DNA from: Hofstenia miamia
Lineage: Eukaryota > Xenacoelomorpha > Acoela
Direction: 5' to 3'
DNA length: 64,000 bases
Assembly (NCBI GenBank): GCA_004352715.1
Contig: SCFE01000040.1
Coordinates: 706,588 to 770,587, forward strand
The position numbers and the translations under genes were made by a program. Positions 44,306 through 56,133 of this stretch are shown here, one piece after another. Every line of letters starts with the position of its first letter. Position 1 is the first letter of the stretch. The notes under the pieces are model-generated. The model saw only the letters and a list, made by a program, of their open reading frames with translations. It was not told the origin of the DNA and searched no databases.

Positions 44306-45070
44306 GTGTGTAATGGCAAGATTTCAATTAAGACCAATGCAAAAGATTTTCTAGATTTAATAAAGATGCCAAAAGCCAAAAAGATATTCAGAGGCTTTAT
44401 GGGTTTTCTAAATTATTATGGAATGTTTATTCCTGATTTGGTGGAAAAAACTAAGAACATTTCCCATTTATTGAAAAAATCAGTCAAATTCAACTTGACA
44501 TGGCAAGAACAAGAGAGTCTCAACCAAATCCAGAAGGAGCTCAAGAAAATTCCAACCCTCAATACTCCTGACTACTTGAAAAGTTTTATTGTTGATTGTG
44601 ACACCAGCACTGTAGCCATAAGTGGCATGCTTAGTCAAATGGTCAATGGGGTAGAAAGTCCCATCCAGTATTTTAGCCACAAACTATGAGCTGCAGAGAG
44701 AAATTACAGAGCTACAAAGAGCAAGATGCTCACCATAGTAGAGTAGTTAAAGAAATTTTGATACTTTATTTTAGGCCACCCTTTTGTGATACACACCAAC
44801 AATAGCACTCTCACCTGGCTCAAAAAGTTTTCTGGCAGCAAGTCAAATATAGTAGCCAGGTGGATTGAGTTCCTCAATGATTTTTTGTTCACCATCCAGC
44901 TCCACTTCAATGCTGACTACTGGATGGCCCTTCCCAGTTATGTGCATGATCTAAAGAAGCTGGTAAGGGAACAAATCCAGTTTGGATTCATCCAGCTAAC
45001 AGAATATGAAGCATTACCTGAGATCAACACAGACTGTCAGGGCAGAGCAATATTGCCCATTCTTGTGTAA
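44306..45070 (+). pseudogene. gypsy-2 RT connection and RNase H region
   Basis: The frame 44306-44689 carries KIFRGFMGFLNYYGMFIPDL (the G-x-x-x-Y-Y-R/G-x-F-I block between RT and RNase H), LTWQEQESLNQIQKELKK and FIVDCDTSTVAISGMLSQ (RNase H first Asp). After a stop, 44786-45070 gives HTNNSTLTWLKKFSGS, where H-T-D-N is expected, so that RNase H Asp is changed to Asn, then ARWIEFLNDF. Normal domain order, inactive. Confidence 0.8.
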
Positions 45071-45519
45071 GAAGAAATAACCACTGAAGAGATAAAATAT
45101 CACCAGAAATGTGACAAGGTATTGTCTGAGATTTTGCACAGACTCACAGATCCTCTTTGTTTCAATGGATCCACTAACCAATAGGTATTTCCAGAAGTAA
45201 AACTGGGAGATCAGCAAACAAGGCCTCCTCTATGCTAAGAGTAGGAACAATTGGCTGGCTGTCCTGGAATACTACTGACACAATCTAGTTAGGTGAGTCT
45301 ATGAGCAAGGTCACCTGGGTATTATCTAGACAAAAAGACATTTAATATGAGATATATAATGGTTGGTATCAGAGGTGTGGTAATTGATGTAATCAATAAG
45401 TTCTTGCAGAAAGCCAGCCACTTTCCAGAGCAATGATCAGCCCTTGAGAGCTGACCTGCTGAAAGGCTGAATGAGATTGTCCATATAGACCTTGAGAATT
45501 TGTCATGTGGCAATGAAGG

Positions 45520-46300
45520 CTACCAATAGGTACTGGTCATGATTGACCATTTCACAAGGTACATGCACACCATCCTGCTCAATAGCACTACCACAGAACA
45601 AATAGCAGAGAAAGTCATGAAGGATTGGATCCTCAAATTCAGGCCTATGGAGAAGCTAGTATCTGACAAAGGTCCACAATTTGAAAATAATCTAATGATG
45701 ACACTCAGCTGAGAGATGGAAATAATCCAAAAATTCACCAATGCCTACCACCCTCAGTTGAATGGTCTGGTGGAACGTCTTAATCAGACACTAATTAAAT
45801 TACTATGAGTAGCTCTGGCATAAACAGCCTGAAATCATGGCGATGTGTTGTCAAGGCTGTGGAATAGTCTTATAATACCTCTGTGCATATGACCACCACA
45901 GTAAGCCCCTTCCATGCCATGTTCAGAAGAGAATCATTAACACCATTATTAATGATGTTTCCTAAGTATCATGATGTCAATGTAGACAAGTATGTAGCAC
46001 GACTAGTGCATGAGCTGCATCAGATCCACCTGAATGTATGCCACAATATGAGTCAGGCCATCATCTGACAAAAAAGAAACTTCAATCAAAAACTTTATGG
46101 AGAGCCGCATAAGTGCAGTGACAAAGTTTTTGCATACTTTCCACATCCTGTCACTGACCAGAACCAAGTGTGAAAGCTAGTCACCAACTGGCAGGGACCC
46201 TTCACTATCAAAAAGGTTCTGGATCATAGTAAATATACCCTTAACAATGGAAAAGTAGTTCACTTTCAGGGGCTCAAAAGAGCCATTAAAGATATTGAAC
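45520..46300 (+). pseudogene. gypsy-2 integrase
   Basis: Plus-strand reading shows MIDHFTRYMHTILLNSTTTE, DWILKFRPMEKLVSDKGPQF, NAYHPQLNGLVERLNQTLIK, then VSPFHAMFRRESLTPLL and the GPF/WQGPF C-terminal block. These are the catalytic core and C-terminal parts of a DDE integrase, which would insert the cDNA into the genome. Stops (for example in EMEIIQKF upstream and after LIKLL) disable it. A zinc-binding HHCC region upstream (about 45300-45480) is only weakly readable. Confidence 0.8.
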
Positions 46301-46735
46301 ATGTGATTTTAGATGATAACACTGAAATTACACTAGTTGATAATGGCATTGATGTGTATGAAAAATATGATAATTTAACTGAATATTAGTATCATAATAC
46401 TCAGATGTAGTAAAATCCTCTTCAGGATATTCAGTTAAATTATCATATTTTTCATACACATCAATGCCATTATCCAAAAAGGTTCTGGATCATAGTAAAT
46501 ATACCCTTATCAATGGAATAGTAGTTCACTTTCAGAGGCTCAAAAAAGCCATTAAAGATATTGAACAAGTGATTTTAGATGATAACACTGAAATTACACT
46601 AGTTGATAATGGCATTGATGCGTATGAAAAATATGATAATTTAACTGAATATCCTGAAGAGGATTTTACTGAATCTGAGTATTATGATACTAATATTACT
46701 GATGTTGATTTATACAATAAATGAGTATTGCCTTG
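46205..46735. repeat. Direct duplication flanking an inverted 86-base piece
   Basis: About 46205-46386 recurs directly at about 46478-46655 (AAAAAGGTTCTGGATCATAG start). Between them, 46391-46476 is the reverse complement of about 46602-46690. See findings. Confidence 0.85.
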
Positions 46736-46799
46736 ACATTGGGCTAGAGAGATTTCTATTACTGATCACAGTACTTGGGACCTTAACCTTAATACTTTG

Positions 46800-49430
46800 T
46801 TTAGGGATGATTCCTCACAGCAAGCAGTGAGATCCACTGTCTCCACCACAACACCGCCAAGTGCGCAGGAAACTAGACATTACAGAGGGTTCAGATGCTC
46901 CAACTAGGCGTGGGAGAAGCGTATCTCTGCCTGAAGGGGCAAGTGACCAGAAAAGAGGATGTCACAAAGGCGCTGAGCAGATTCCGACTTTGTCAGGGCA
47001 ATGTGTGGCTCCAACAATGAGGAGATCAGAGAGCATACCCACAACTCCATCTCTCTACTATGTGGGGAGATGCATATCTCCATATGCATGGGATGGATCA
47101 GAAGCTCATCATAGACACTGCCATCCAAACTCAAACACTAGAGCTCATTGATAGAGACCTCATGTGCTCACAAGAGCCACAGATTTACATACCAGCTTCA
47201 TGTTCACACAGAGCACAGCTACCTTCAGAGAAATTGATGAGGTTTGGAAGAACTTAGAGGCAGATCAAAATCCTGAAACAGAATGGCCTGTCTTGGAGAT
47301 AAGGAGCCCATCATCAAAGTACCACTGTTTGGTCAAACAAGTCTTAAGCAAAGTGTGCTGGTCATATGAAACCCAGGATTGTAAGAACTACAAGGAAGGA
47401 CTATTCTCAGAATGTAACATGCCCCACATTTTTCAAGTAGAGCTATATGGGTTCTCACTATATTTTTAACAAAGACAACCACCCTCACTCTGCACATGGA
47501 TGTGAACACCAGATTCGCATTAGCAAAGAAATCACTGCATGAGATCATGGTCTGCCCACTTTTGTGGAGAGCTAAGAAATGGCTACTTCACTGCTGTGCA
47601 CCCATGGAGAGATTTGAAAAGTATTATGCCTGACTGGGGGGGCATGCAGTGTAACTGGTGAGATGTTGATTATGACAATAAGTCAGCGCCTTGGAATCTG
47701 TCCATCAGACATCAATATTTTCTCCAACACTCTTAAAAAGTTCATGTGGGGTGCAACAGCCAATACAAAATTCGCAATTTTCAGTCTACAAGATGGTCCA
47801 CTGTGCACACAACATATGATCAAGTGCCTACCAGCATCCACTACCCAATTTAGAGAGTTGCTGAGAGTGAACAGTGTGGAAGAAAAATCGGGGATCTTTT
47901 TCAACTTGGAAAGACTCAGTTATCCTGAGTGTGGCTATAACAGATTTATTGAGATCACTAGAAAGATAAAGAAGGATGATAAAGTCATCCCCATCACAAT
48001 ATTTGAACAGGTTATGAAGACCCCAGACAACCAGAGACCTCATTGAATGTATTAACATAGAGAAGTTTGGAGGCCTGCTATCACTGCCAAGGCTGACCCC
48101 GCAGTGGTTGATAATGGAGGAGGAAAGAATACTTACCATCAAGCAACACCTGGAGAAGTTAGCCAAAGATGTTGCTATACAAGAACATCTGCTTGGAGAA
48201 TCAAAGGATAAAGACATCTTGGGCATGATGAAATGGTGCCTTATGGAAATGTTCACAAAGGAAGAGCTCATGCTCCTACTATTGCCAGGGTGATGCATGG
48301 CCCTGGACGTAGAGTGCACCACAGCTCACGTCAAAATTAACAATTCTCAAGTTGACCAGCTACATCCCCATGGTCTGTGAGGAAGATTCTGGGATACCAT
48401 CATGGAAGCTTGTATCAACTACCCTGTTACTATCAGAACTGCTAGCCTATGAGAGGAACTTAATTTTACAAAACTGGAGAAAAGAGTGGACAAGAACAAT
48501 CTTTTATGCATCCCACTGCCATGCATTGAGACAACGCTTATACTGCCAAAGTGGAGAGTAAAGAAAGGGAAAAAAAGATCACTGCCCACCTCCCTGATAA
48601 ACTGAACTACGTTAGTAACAGCAAAGATACCAAGTGGTTGAGTCAAATGGACATGCATAAAGTAGTCTGCAACCAGCTCATAGATGATGATAATCAAGAG
48701 TGTGTTTTTATAGATGGCAAGTTAACAATTCGCGATATTTTTACCAGAGGACTACTGGTCCATGAGCAACTTAGAAAGATTCACAAAAAGATTGCACAGT
48801 TAAATCCCCGGGTTTTGGTACTTTTTCATGCATTGGGCGACCTTATGTGGATAAATAACATAGAAACGATAATTTGGTACTACAATGTGACCAAGTGCAT
48901 TGAAATCATTACCATGTTGAAGCTGCTGACATGTTCGACCCAGAGAAGATGACCCTCCTGTAGGTTCAGGAGTTCTGATCCCTGTTCATTGACTACGCCA
49001 CATGAATGGTTTCCTTATGAGAAGTTTTCATACACTTTTATCCTGATACAATGATTGATGCTAGAGATGGGCACACTTCAGACACAGACGCACTCATGAC
49101 TCTCATGATTGTGCTAAAGGGGTTTTGTTTGTACCAACACTTCTATGATACCTTCACTCAAAGGTTGAACAACGTACACCTTCATTGCCCCATGAGCTCC
49201 TGGCTTCAAACACTGCAATTCTTCTAGCTCCGCAATGAAGTGGTCACACAAAGGGAGGAGCTGATGCAGTTAACACGGGCTCCACAATATGCTGAAGTAC
49301 AAACCTGGGATGAGCTCCTATCCATCGAGTTAGAAAAAGCCACTCAAAAAATAGTCTCCAGGCCACCTCTCCAGTTATTGCAGCAGAATTAAATTGAGCA
49401 AAGGAGTCGTGTACAGTCACTCAGGGACAT
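46800..49430 (+). pseudogene. Long decayed coding-like region 3' of gypsy-2, unrecognised
   Basis: Plus-strand open pieces of higher GC and protein-like composition run through this region with frameshifts: 46861-47257 (two overlapping frames), 47164-47469 (ATFREIDEVWKNLEADQNPE, CWSYETQDCKNYKEGLFSEC), 47663-48046 (TKFAIFSLQDGPLCTQHMIK, FFNLERLSYPECGYNRFIEI), 48108-48293, 48352-48561, 48551-48952 (VFIDGKLTIRDIFTRGLL, HKKIAQLNPRVLVLFHALGD) and about 49030-49390 (DTDALMTLMIVLKGFCLYQH, YAEVQTWDELLSIELEKATQ). The position after integrase suggests an extra ORF of the same or another retroelement. The segment QLNPRVLVLFHALGDL faintly recalls the P-x-V-V-x-x-x-G-x-x-D block of SGNH hydrolases, but I would not name it. 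Confidence 0.5.
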
Positions 49431-52400
49431 TTGAAATTTATTTTTAAATTTGATCGAATTCTTACTTTATAATTTTGTAATTTGTAGTGATTGCGTCACT
49501 TTGACGTTACCTCGATAATTTCAAGAATACTTTATGTTGCTATTAATGATGTATTACATGTTGTTTGTTGCTAAATTGAATTTGTGAGGGAAAGTGATCG
49601 TGTGATTCAAAATTGTAAACAAAGGCAGGTATAATGATTGAAACTTTGTATAAACAGGGCAACTAATGTAGCAATCAAGCAAATAGAGTTTACAAGAGCT
49701 TACCTCACCTCAACGCAGGGGCCCAGTGAGAAAAAATATATGAGGGGATGCATTAGCAAAATTGCTGCCCTTTCAATAGTTGCAACTAGATTCGTCTCAG
49801 TTTATTTCTTTAGCCTACTCATGGCCATCTTTAATTTAAAAACGGCCATGGCCTACTATAGTATAGTGCAATCTCGATAGCCACTATAATTAACTTGTGT
49901 ATATTAAAACACTCAACTCTACTTGAAAAACAATGATACAAAATCTATACAATTTGAAATTCAAATAGTTTTCCATAAGGTAGGTTCACTCTTGTTACCT
50001 TTTTTATAAAACAAGTTGGTCAAAAAAGTATCTTGACATTGGGCTTATCAATTCATAATTGATCAGCAAACATTAGAAAAATGAAACAATGCTGTCAGTC
50101 AAACATGACAATCAATTGCGCTGGAAAAAATCACTGTCAGAGCATTTTTACCATCTTTTGATTATGCAAATTTTTGTCTTTCCTTTTTAACTATCTTAAT
50201 TATAAATGTCCTAATGTTGACAAAATGACAAAACATATCTTGCATGTAGTCTTAAGTTTACATTCTAAATTCGTTAGAAAGAAATTTAATATTCAAAATA
50301 AAAGTCTATCTCATGCATTCCTATTGAAATTAATAATTTAAAATTAAAAGCATTTTATGTTCCTCTACCCTAATTCAATGGTAAAAATGTTTCTGCTAAA
50401 CGTCTATGTACATAAGCAAAACGTAGTTGACAAATAAATATGATGTGGAAACTTCAACTACACATATAAAAAACCTGCTTCTTCAATTGTAATGATAAGC
50501 TTATATGACACTATCCATTTTCTAATTATCTTTCAAATATATTTCGCAATATAAGAGCAAAAGGTTTTCTAGTCAGTCATCACTCATCATTGTTTTCAAC
50601 TAATTCTTGATCATTCTGAGCTTACTAAGAGATCATTTGCTGGAAACAACAGCCTCATGAATGCAAATGCTTCAACAGGAAAAGTGGAAATATGTGTTTT
50701 CTATTCTGACTTTCACTAGGCTGAATCTATAGTTGAACAATTTTTAGTAGTTGGTATATCAAAATGATAGTTGAAAGCAAAATAAATTATGTCAAATACA
50801 AAGTAATACAAAGATAAGATTAATAAAGCATAGAAGTGGTGTACAGAGGGGGGTTCAAAATCGATTTTGATTGGTTAAATTGAAGCATTTTCAGCAGAAA
50901 ATTAAAATAATTTAGAAATGAAGTTCTATTTTTAAACATTTTGATAAATTTCGTGGGCTTATTTATGATTTTTGTCACTTACAGGATCACAACAGAGATG
51001 TCCCCTACTAAAAAATTCTCTATATGCCCCTGAAACATAGGATGGAAAATTAAAATTGACTAGGTAATGATTGGGATTTACCACTTTGGGTTATATTGCA
51101 CCTTTTGTATTCTTCTATGGCATCAGAAAAAAATAAGTTATACCTACCAAACATTTATATTCTCAAGGCTAGAAATAGAATGACAGATTAGTAATAGAAA
51201 ATTTAAATGTAAACTTTCTGAATTGAAAAAGTTAAATAAAAATTATTTAGGCCTACTAAAACAGTTCCATAAAAAACTAATTAAGCTGCATTTAAGCCAA
51301 ACTTGTCTCTTATTTCCATAGTTTTCCATAAATATCGAGATCTTTCACTAACTCTTAGAACAAGTTATTATGATTCTGCAGGATAAGCATTTTGCTGGTC
51401 CTAGTCCCACTTAGTTTCATTGGATTTTGCACTAGTCATGTACCAGCCACGCCTCATAAACTCTTGGGACAGTTTGGTCCTCCATAACCCTACTAGTGAT
51501 TGACTAAGCTGACTATAAGTTGAACCAAAATTACTATTCAGTGCTAATAGGTGATAATATTTGTTAGAGCTGCTAAAGCACACATAATAGAATTTTGGAA
51601 TACTTTTGAATCTTACCTCAGCCAAGGATATTTCAAATTTCCAGAATTTTTCACAATAAAAGTACATATGTAGAGAATAGAGAATACGATTACTTAATTT
51701 AAAGTCATCTATGTATGGCGACAATATATTGCAAAACTCATGCAGTAAACTGTGTGTATCACTAACTTTCTGTAAATAATTATATTATTGAGTTGTTGCT
51801 ACACCCTAAAAAGATGTACCGATATATTGGTCATATCAAAATTGCTATTTGATATTAGGTGTCACAAATGGGACTAGGCGCAGTCTTAGAATTGCTCTAA
51901 CCATGCGCAACTATTTCAATATATATGCTAGTGTTCTGGTCCGTTCGCAGGTGTAGCCGCGTTCAACTGTCGGCTATGGTAAAAGACTTTGTTTTACGAA
52001 CAAATACTAGCTAAAATTCATTTCTGAAAATAATAGTGATGTCTCTTTGATTATTAATGCATTAATTCATGCACAAAAGTATTAGTTAATACGAAAGATC
52101 ACATTATATCCCCAATTTGCATTCATTATCAGACATTTACATCCTGCACCTGCAACACAAAATGGATGTGAAAACCTTTTTATCGGATGAGGAAATACTA
52201 TTAGCGATAAAAAAGCAGCTCAGCCCAGCCCATGTTAACGAAGTTTTAGCTATTTGCTCGCTTAAAATTTTTTTAACAATATGAAGAACAATTTATTGTT
52301 TCAAAGATATATATTTGTATTGTTGTTTTCAAAACTTAGACATTTTCACGATTTTCTTTAATTGTTTAAAGTATGAGCTTGAATCTTTGCATTGCACTTA

Positions 52401-52744
52401 GTAGTAGTAAAAAGCGTTGACTACTGCGAAAAAGTCACTGCTAACAGCCGGATACGCATAAAGGCTTAAAGCCAGATACGTCCAAAGTCTTACGACTAAT
52501 TACCCTCAAAGTACAAAATTTATTTTACACACTGCAACTGCTAAGAAAATTGCCTTGCCACAGTACACTAATTTAGAATCATCACACAGGCTTTAGATGT
52601 GTAATAACTAAGAGCTATTTAGAGATACTGAACTACAGTTTCATACAAGCGGGGTAATGTCTATCTAGATTAACTATCGTTGTCTCATGTACACGTTTCT
52701 CTTTACCCAAACTAAACTATATTTAGAGTCCACACGATATTAGA
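49431..52744. other. AT-rich noncoding interval
   Basis: No supported gene. Small ORFs (49638-49880; 51401-51724, minus) have no motif I recognise. The last 130 bases (52610-52735) recur inverted near 62130-62250. Confidence 0.4.
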
Positions 52745-53633
52745 NNNNNNNNNNNNNNNNNNNNNNNNNNNNNNNNNNNNNNNNNNNNNNNNNNNNNNNN
52801 NNNNNNNNNNNNNNNNNNNNNNNNNNNNNNNNNNNNNNNNNNNNNNNNNNNNNNNNNNNNNNNNNNNNNNNNNNNNNNNNNNNNNNNNNNNNNNNNNNNN
52901 NNNNNNNNNNNNNNNNNNNNNNNNNNNNNNNNNNNNNNNNNNNNNNNNNNNNNNNNNNNNNNNNNNNNNNNNNNNNNNNNNNNNNNNNNNNNNNNNNNNN
53001 NNNNNNNNNNNNNNNNNNNNNNNNNNNNNNNNNNNNNNNNNNNNNNNNNNNNNNNNNNNNNNNNNNNNNNNNNNNNNNNNNNNNNNNNNNNNNNNNNNNN
53101 NNNNNNNNNNNNNNNNNNNNNNNNNNNNNNNNNNNNNNNNNNNNNNNNNNNNNNNNNNNNNNNNNNNNNNNNNNNNNNNNNNNNNNNNNNNNNNNNNNNN
53201 NNNNNNNNNNNNNNNNNNNNNNNNNNNNNNNNNNNNNNNNNNNNNNNNNNNNNNNNNNNNNNNNNNNNNNNNNNNNNNNNNNNNNNNNNNNNNNNNNNNN
53301 NNNNNNNNNNNNNNNNNNNNNNNNNNNNNNNNNNNNNNNNNNNNNNNNNNNNNNNNNNNNNNNNNNNNNNNNNNNNNNNNNNNNNNNNNNNNNNNNNNNN
53401 NNNNNNNNNNNNNNNNNNNNNNNNNNNNNNNNNNNNNNNNNNNNNNNNNNNNNNNNNNNNNNNNNNNNNNNNNNNNNNNNNNNNNNNNNNNNNNNNNNNN
53501 NNNNNNNNNNNNNNNNNNNNNNNNNNNNNNNNNNNNNNNNNNNNNNNNNNNNNNNNNNNNNNNNNNNNNNNNNNNNNNNNNNNNNNNNNNNNNNNNNNNN
53601 NNNNNNNNNNNNNNNNNNNNNNNNNNNNNNNNN
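52745..53633. other. Assembly gap, 889 N
   Basis: The length is not a round number, so it is probably an estimated gap. The small contig at 55036-55369 probably belongs here (see findings). Confidence 0.99.
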
Positions 53634-56002
53634 CACGAGCTGCCTTCCCCTCAGGTAGCACTTCGGCTGGAAGCTGTATGAATTGGTCATCATCCTGGAT
53701 GTTTACCTAAACAGTTACAAGTTACAGTGGATGAATTACCGATGTTGTTTGTTAGATCTATTATTGTTATTTCGCTAGAATCGTGGCTGCTCTATTAAGG
53801 CCTCATTTGTAACCTTCTGCAGAGTCAATTAGTTCTTTGGTAATGCCACTATAGTACCTAGCCACCGATTCTACATTGTTTGGATTTTCGAGAGCATATT
53901 TATATATTACTAGATTAAAGTTTAAACTAGTTACTAGTAGCTTGAACAACAAACATTTTTTTTAAAGAAACATGTTAAATTGAACTGGATTAAAAAGAAA
54001 CGTTCATGACCGAAAAATTTTACCAGTCTAAACAAAGTTTAAACATTTTTTCAAAAATGCCACTTAGTGATTTTTCTATACAGCTTGTGGGTTTTTTAAA
54101 AGGACAAGTCGTTTTTCCCATTTTGTCAAACACTTTTCTCTAAATTTGCAAATTGTTAGTAAGTGTTCCTTCCCCTACAATGAAAATTTCAGCAAAATTG
54201 CAGTACCTGAGGTATTTGAAAACAAATTATTTTATGATGAAAATTCCGATTTCCTTTTATTTTTCTCTGAATCTTAATTTTAGGGAACAATTTTAACAAA
54301 TATTTTTGAATCCCATGGTGTTTCAGCTAATCCCAAGCATTTCTCTACACAGCTAGGCTACTCAAGCCCTATTAAGGATTGCTCTGACTTCGCTAATGCA
54401 AAGTCAGAGATCATGGCGCCTACAACAGCGCTGACAGAGCATAATTTCAAAACGTAAATGAAAGAGGAGGCACCTCTCTATTATGTTGCTTTTTAAGATT
54501 TTAAAAAAGTTCCTAGATAATTTAATCTAAAACAACATTTTCAAAAAATTTTCTTCAAGCCTATTTGGAAAATCGTAAGCCATGGACACTTCTATTGATA
54601 AATGTACTCGAAAAATACTGTCAAAGATTATACTAAGGCTGAAGTACTTGAAAAGATTTACTATTTTTCGTTGATAATTTCGATTTTTTTTTAAAAAAAT
54701 TTAAATACACTTCATATCTAACATTGAGATAATACTATGGCTTAGAGGTTCCTTTCTTATAGTTTAATTTACCTCCCAGGCCAGTTGAGCCAGAGGTATT
54801 GTGCTCATTATCCTGTGATGCCTTCTGAGTCATTAGTGCTTAAATTTTTTTCAAGAAATCGTAAAACTTATGAAATTCCAAAGCAGTTAGTAATGTTTAA
54901 TTTTTTACCCATTCTCACATGAAAAATTTTTCGAACTTCAAGCGCCCCTTGATTTTTTAAGGGGTTTGCCGCCACTGCTTGACGGCGGCTAGGGATAAAA
55001 TTACAAATTGTATTTTAGAACTTTACTGCTGGTTNCTTTGTTCGTCTCCTACATGCACCTATAATGTTTATACATTGTGATGATACTATACCACTGGTTA
55101 ACGTGAATGCACAGCAATTATGTGCTATTTAATAGTGAGCTGAGGAATAAGAACCACTTTGAGACTGTTTATTTGAATTGAGATAGAAATTAAATGCTGA
55201 GACAATTAGGATAGCACCGCGCACTCAAACCACGAGCTGCCTTCCCCTCAGGTAGCACTTCGGCTGGAAGCTGTATGAATTGGTCATCATCCTGGATGTT
55301 TACCTAAACAGTTACAAGTTACAGTGGATGAATTACCGATGTTGTTTGTTAGATCTATTATTGTTATTTNTGAGATAATACTATGGCTTAGAGGTTCCTT
55401 TCTTATAGTTTAATTTACCTCCCAGGCCAGTTGAGCCAGAGGTATTGTGCTCATTATCCTGTGATGCCTTCTGAGTCATTAGTGCTTAAATTTTTTTCAA
55501 GAAATCGTAAAACTTATGAAATTCCAAAGCAGTTAGTAATGTTTAATTTTTTACCCATTCTCACATGAAAAATTTTTCGAACTTCAAGCGCCCCTTGATT
55601 TTTTAAGGGGTTTGCCGCCACTGCTTGACGGCGGCTAGGGATAAAATTACAAATTGTATTTTAGAACTTTACTGCTGGTTACAATTGCAAAAACATTCAG
55701 ATTGAATGATAAACACCTCAAAGGATGTTTTCATGTTGAACTGTTACAATTAATAGCTTTCTACTGATGTGATTTCCATATAGCAGATCAGTGAGTTTTG
55801 CAATTTTTGTTAACATTTCATTATTATAAACTTTGAACTAGTAAAACTTTTGTATCTTTATCAATGAATACATTCTTTGCATTAGTGTTTGCAGAACTCT
55901 TTTTGCTAGCAAATGTTATTTTAGCTGAAATTGTAATTGAATAGATTTTAAAAACATTAAATTAACGGAGGAACAAAACCCTTCACTGTTGATAAAGAAA
56001 TT
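53634..56002. other. Noncoding interval with assembly duplications
   Basis: 53634-53772 equals 55231-55369, and 54725-55034 equals 55371-55680, around Ns at 55035 and 55370. No gene seen. Two short GC-rich hairpins lie at 54945-54989 (and again in the duplicate, near 55591-55635). Confidence 0.6.
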
Positions 56003-56008
56003 TTTATT
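56003..56008 (-). terminator. Candidate poly(A) signal for the 56134-57936 gene
   Basis: AATAAA on the minus strand, about 126 bases after the TGA stop, a normal distance for a short 3' UTR. Confidence 0.45.
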
Positions 56009-56133
56009 AAATTAAAATATAAAACTATAAAAATTTGCAGTGAGTAATTTGAGGAACCTTAAGTAGATACTCAGTGATTTGGTGTTAGTTAATGAGCAAA
56101 GACAGTAGAATGGATTTCTAATCAAAAGAAGAT

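Larger units (their letters stand above)
43950..46390 (+). mobile_element. gypsy-2: Ty3/gypsy RT, RNase H and integrase, decayed
   Basis: It begins mid-RT with LNLCKAYWQVPMKKSDI, ITPYGFYK and MAFGLCNALATFQRYVTK. The catalytic box is decayed (GIFDEILVAS where YxDDILV is expected). RNase H follows (KSFIVDCDTSTVAISGML, SPIQYFSHKL), then an integrase (VMIDHFTRYMHTILL, LVSDKGPQFENN, YHPQLNGLVERLNQTL, giving the D, D and E positions). It ends with an integrase C-terminal domain (LVTNWQGPFTIKKVLDHS, VVHFQGLKRAI). Many in-frame stops are present. It overlaps gypsy-1 in RT, so it is a separate copy rather than the other half of the same insertion. Confidence 0.85.

Noticed and set aside
51401-51724. 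107-residue minus-strand ORF
   Set aside because: No recognisable motif, no repeat context and no exon-like boundaries; chance is the simpler explanation.
52162-52284. A 40-residue ORF with plausible start (MDVKTFLSDEEILLAIKKQL)
   Set aside because: It could be a first exon, but there is no donor site I trust, no downstream exon and no recognised family, so it is left out of the features.
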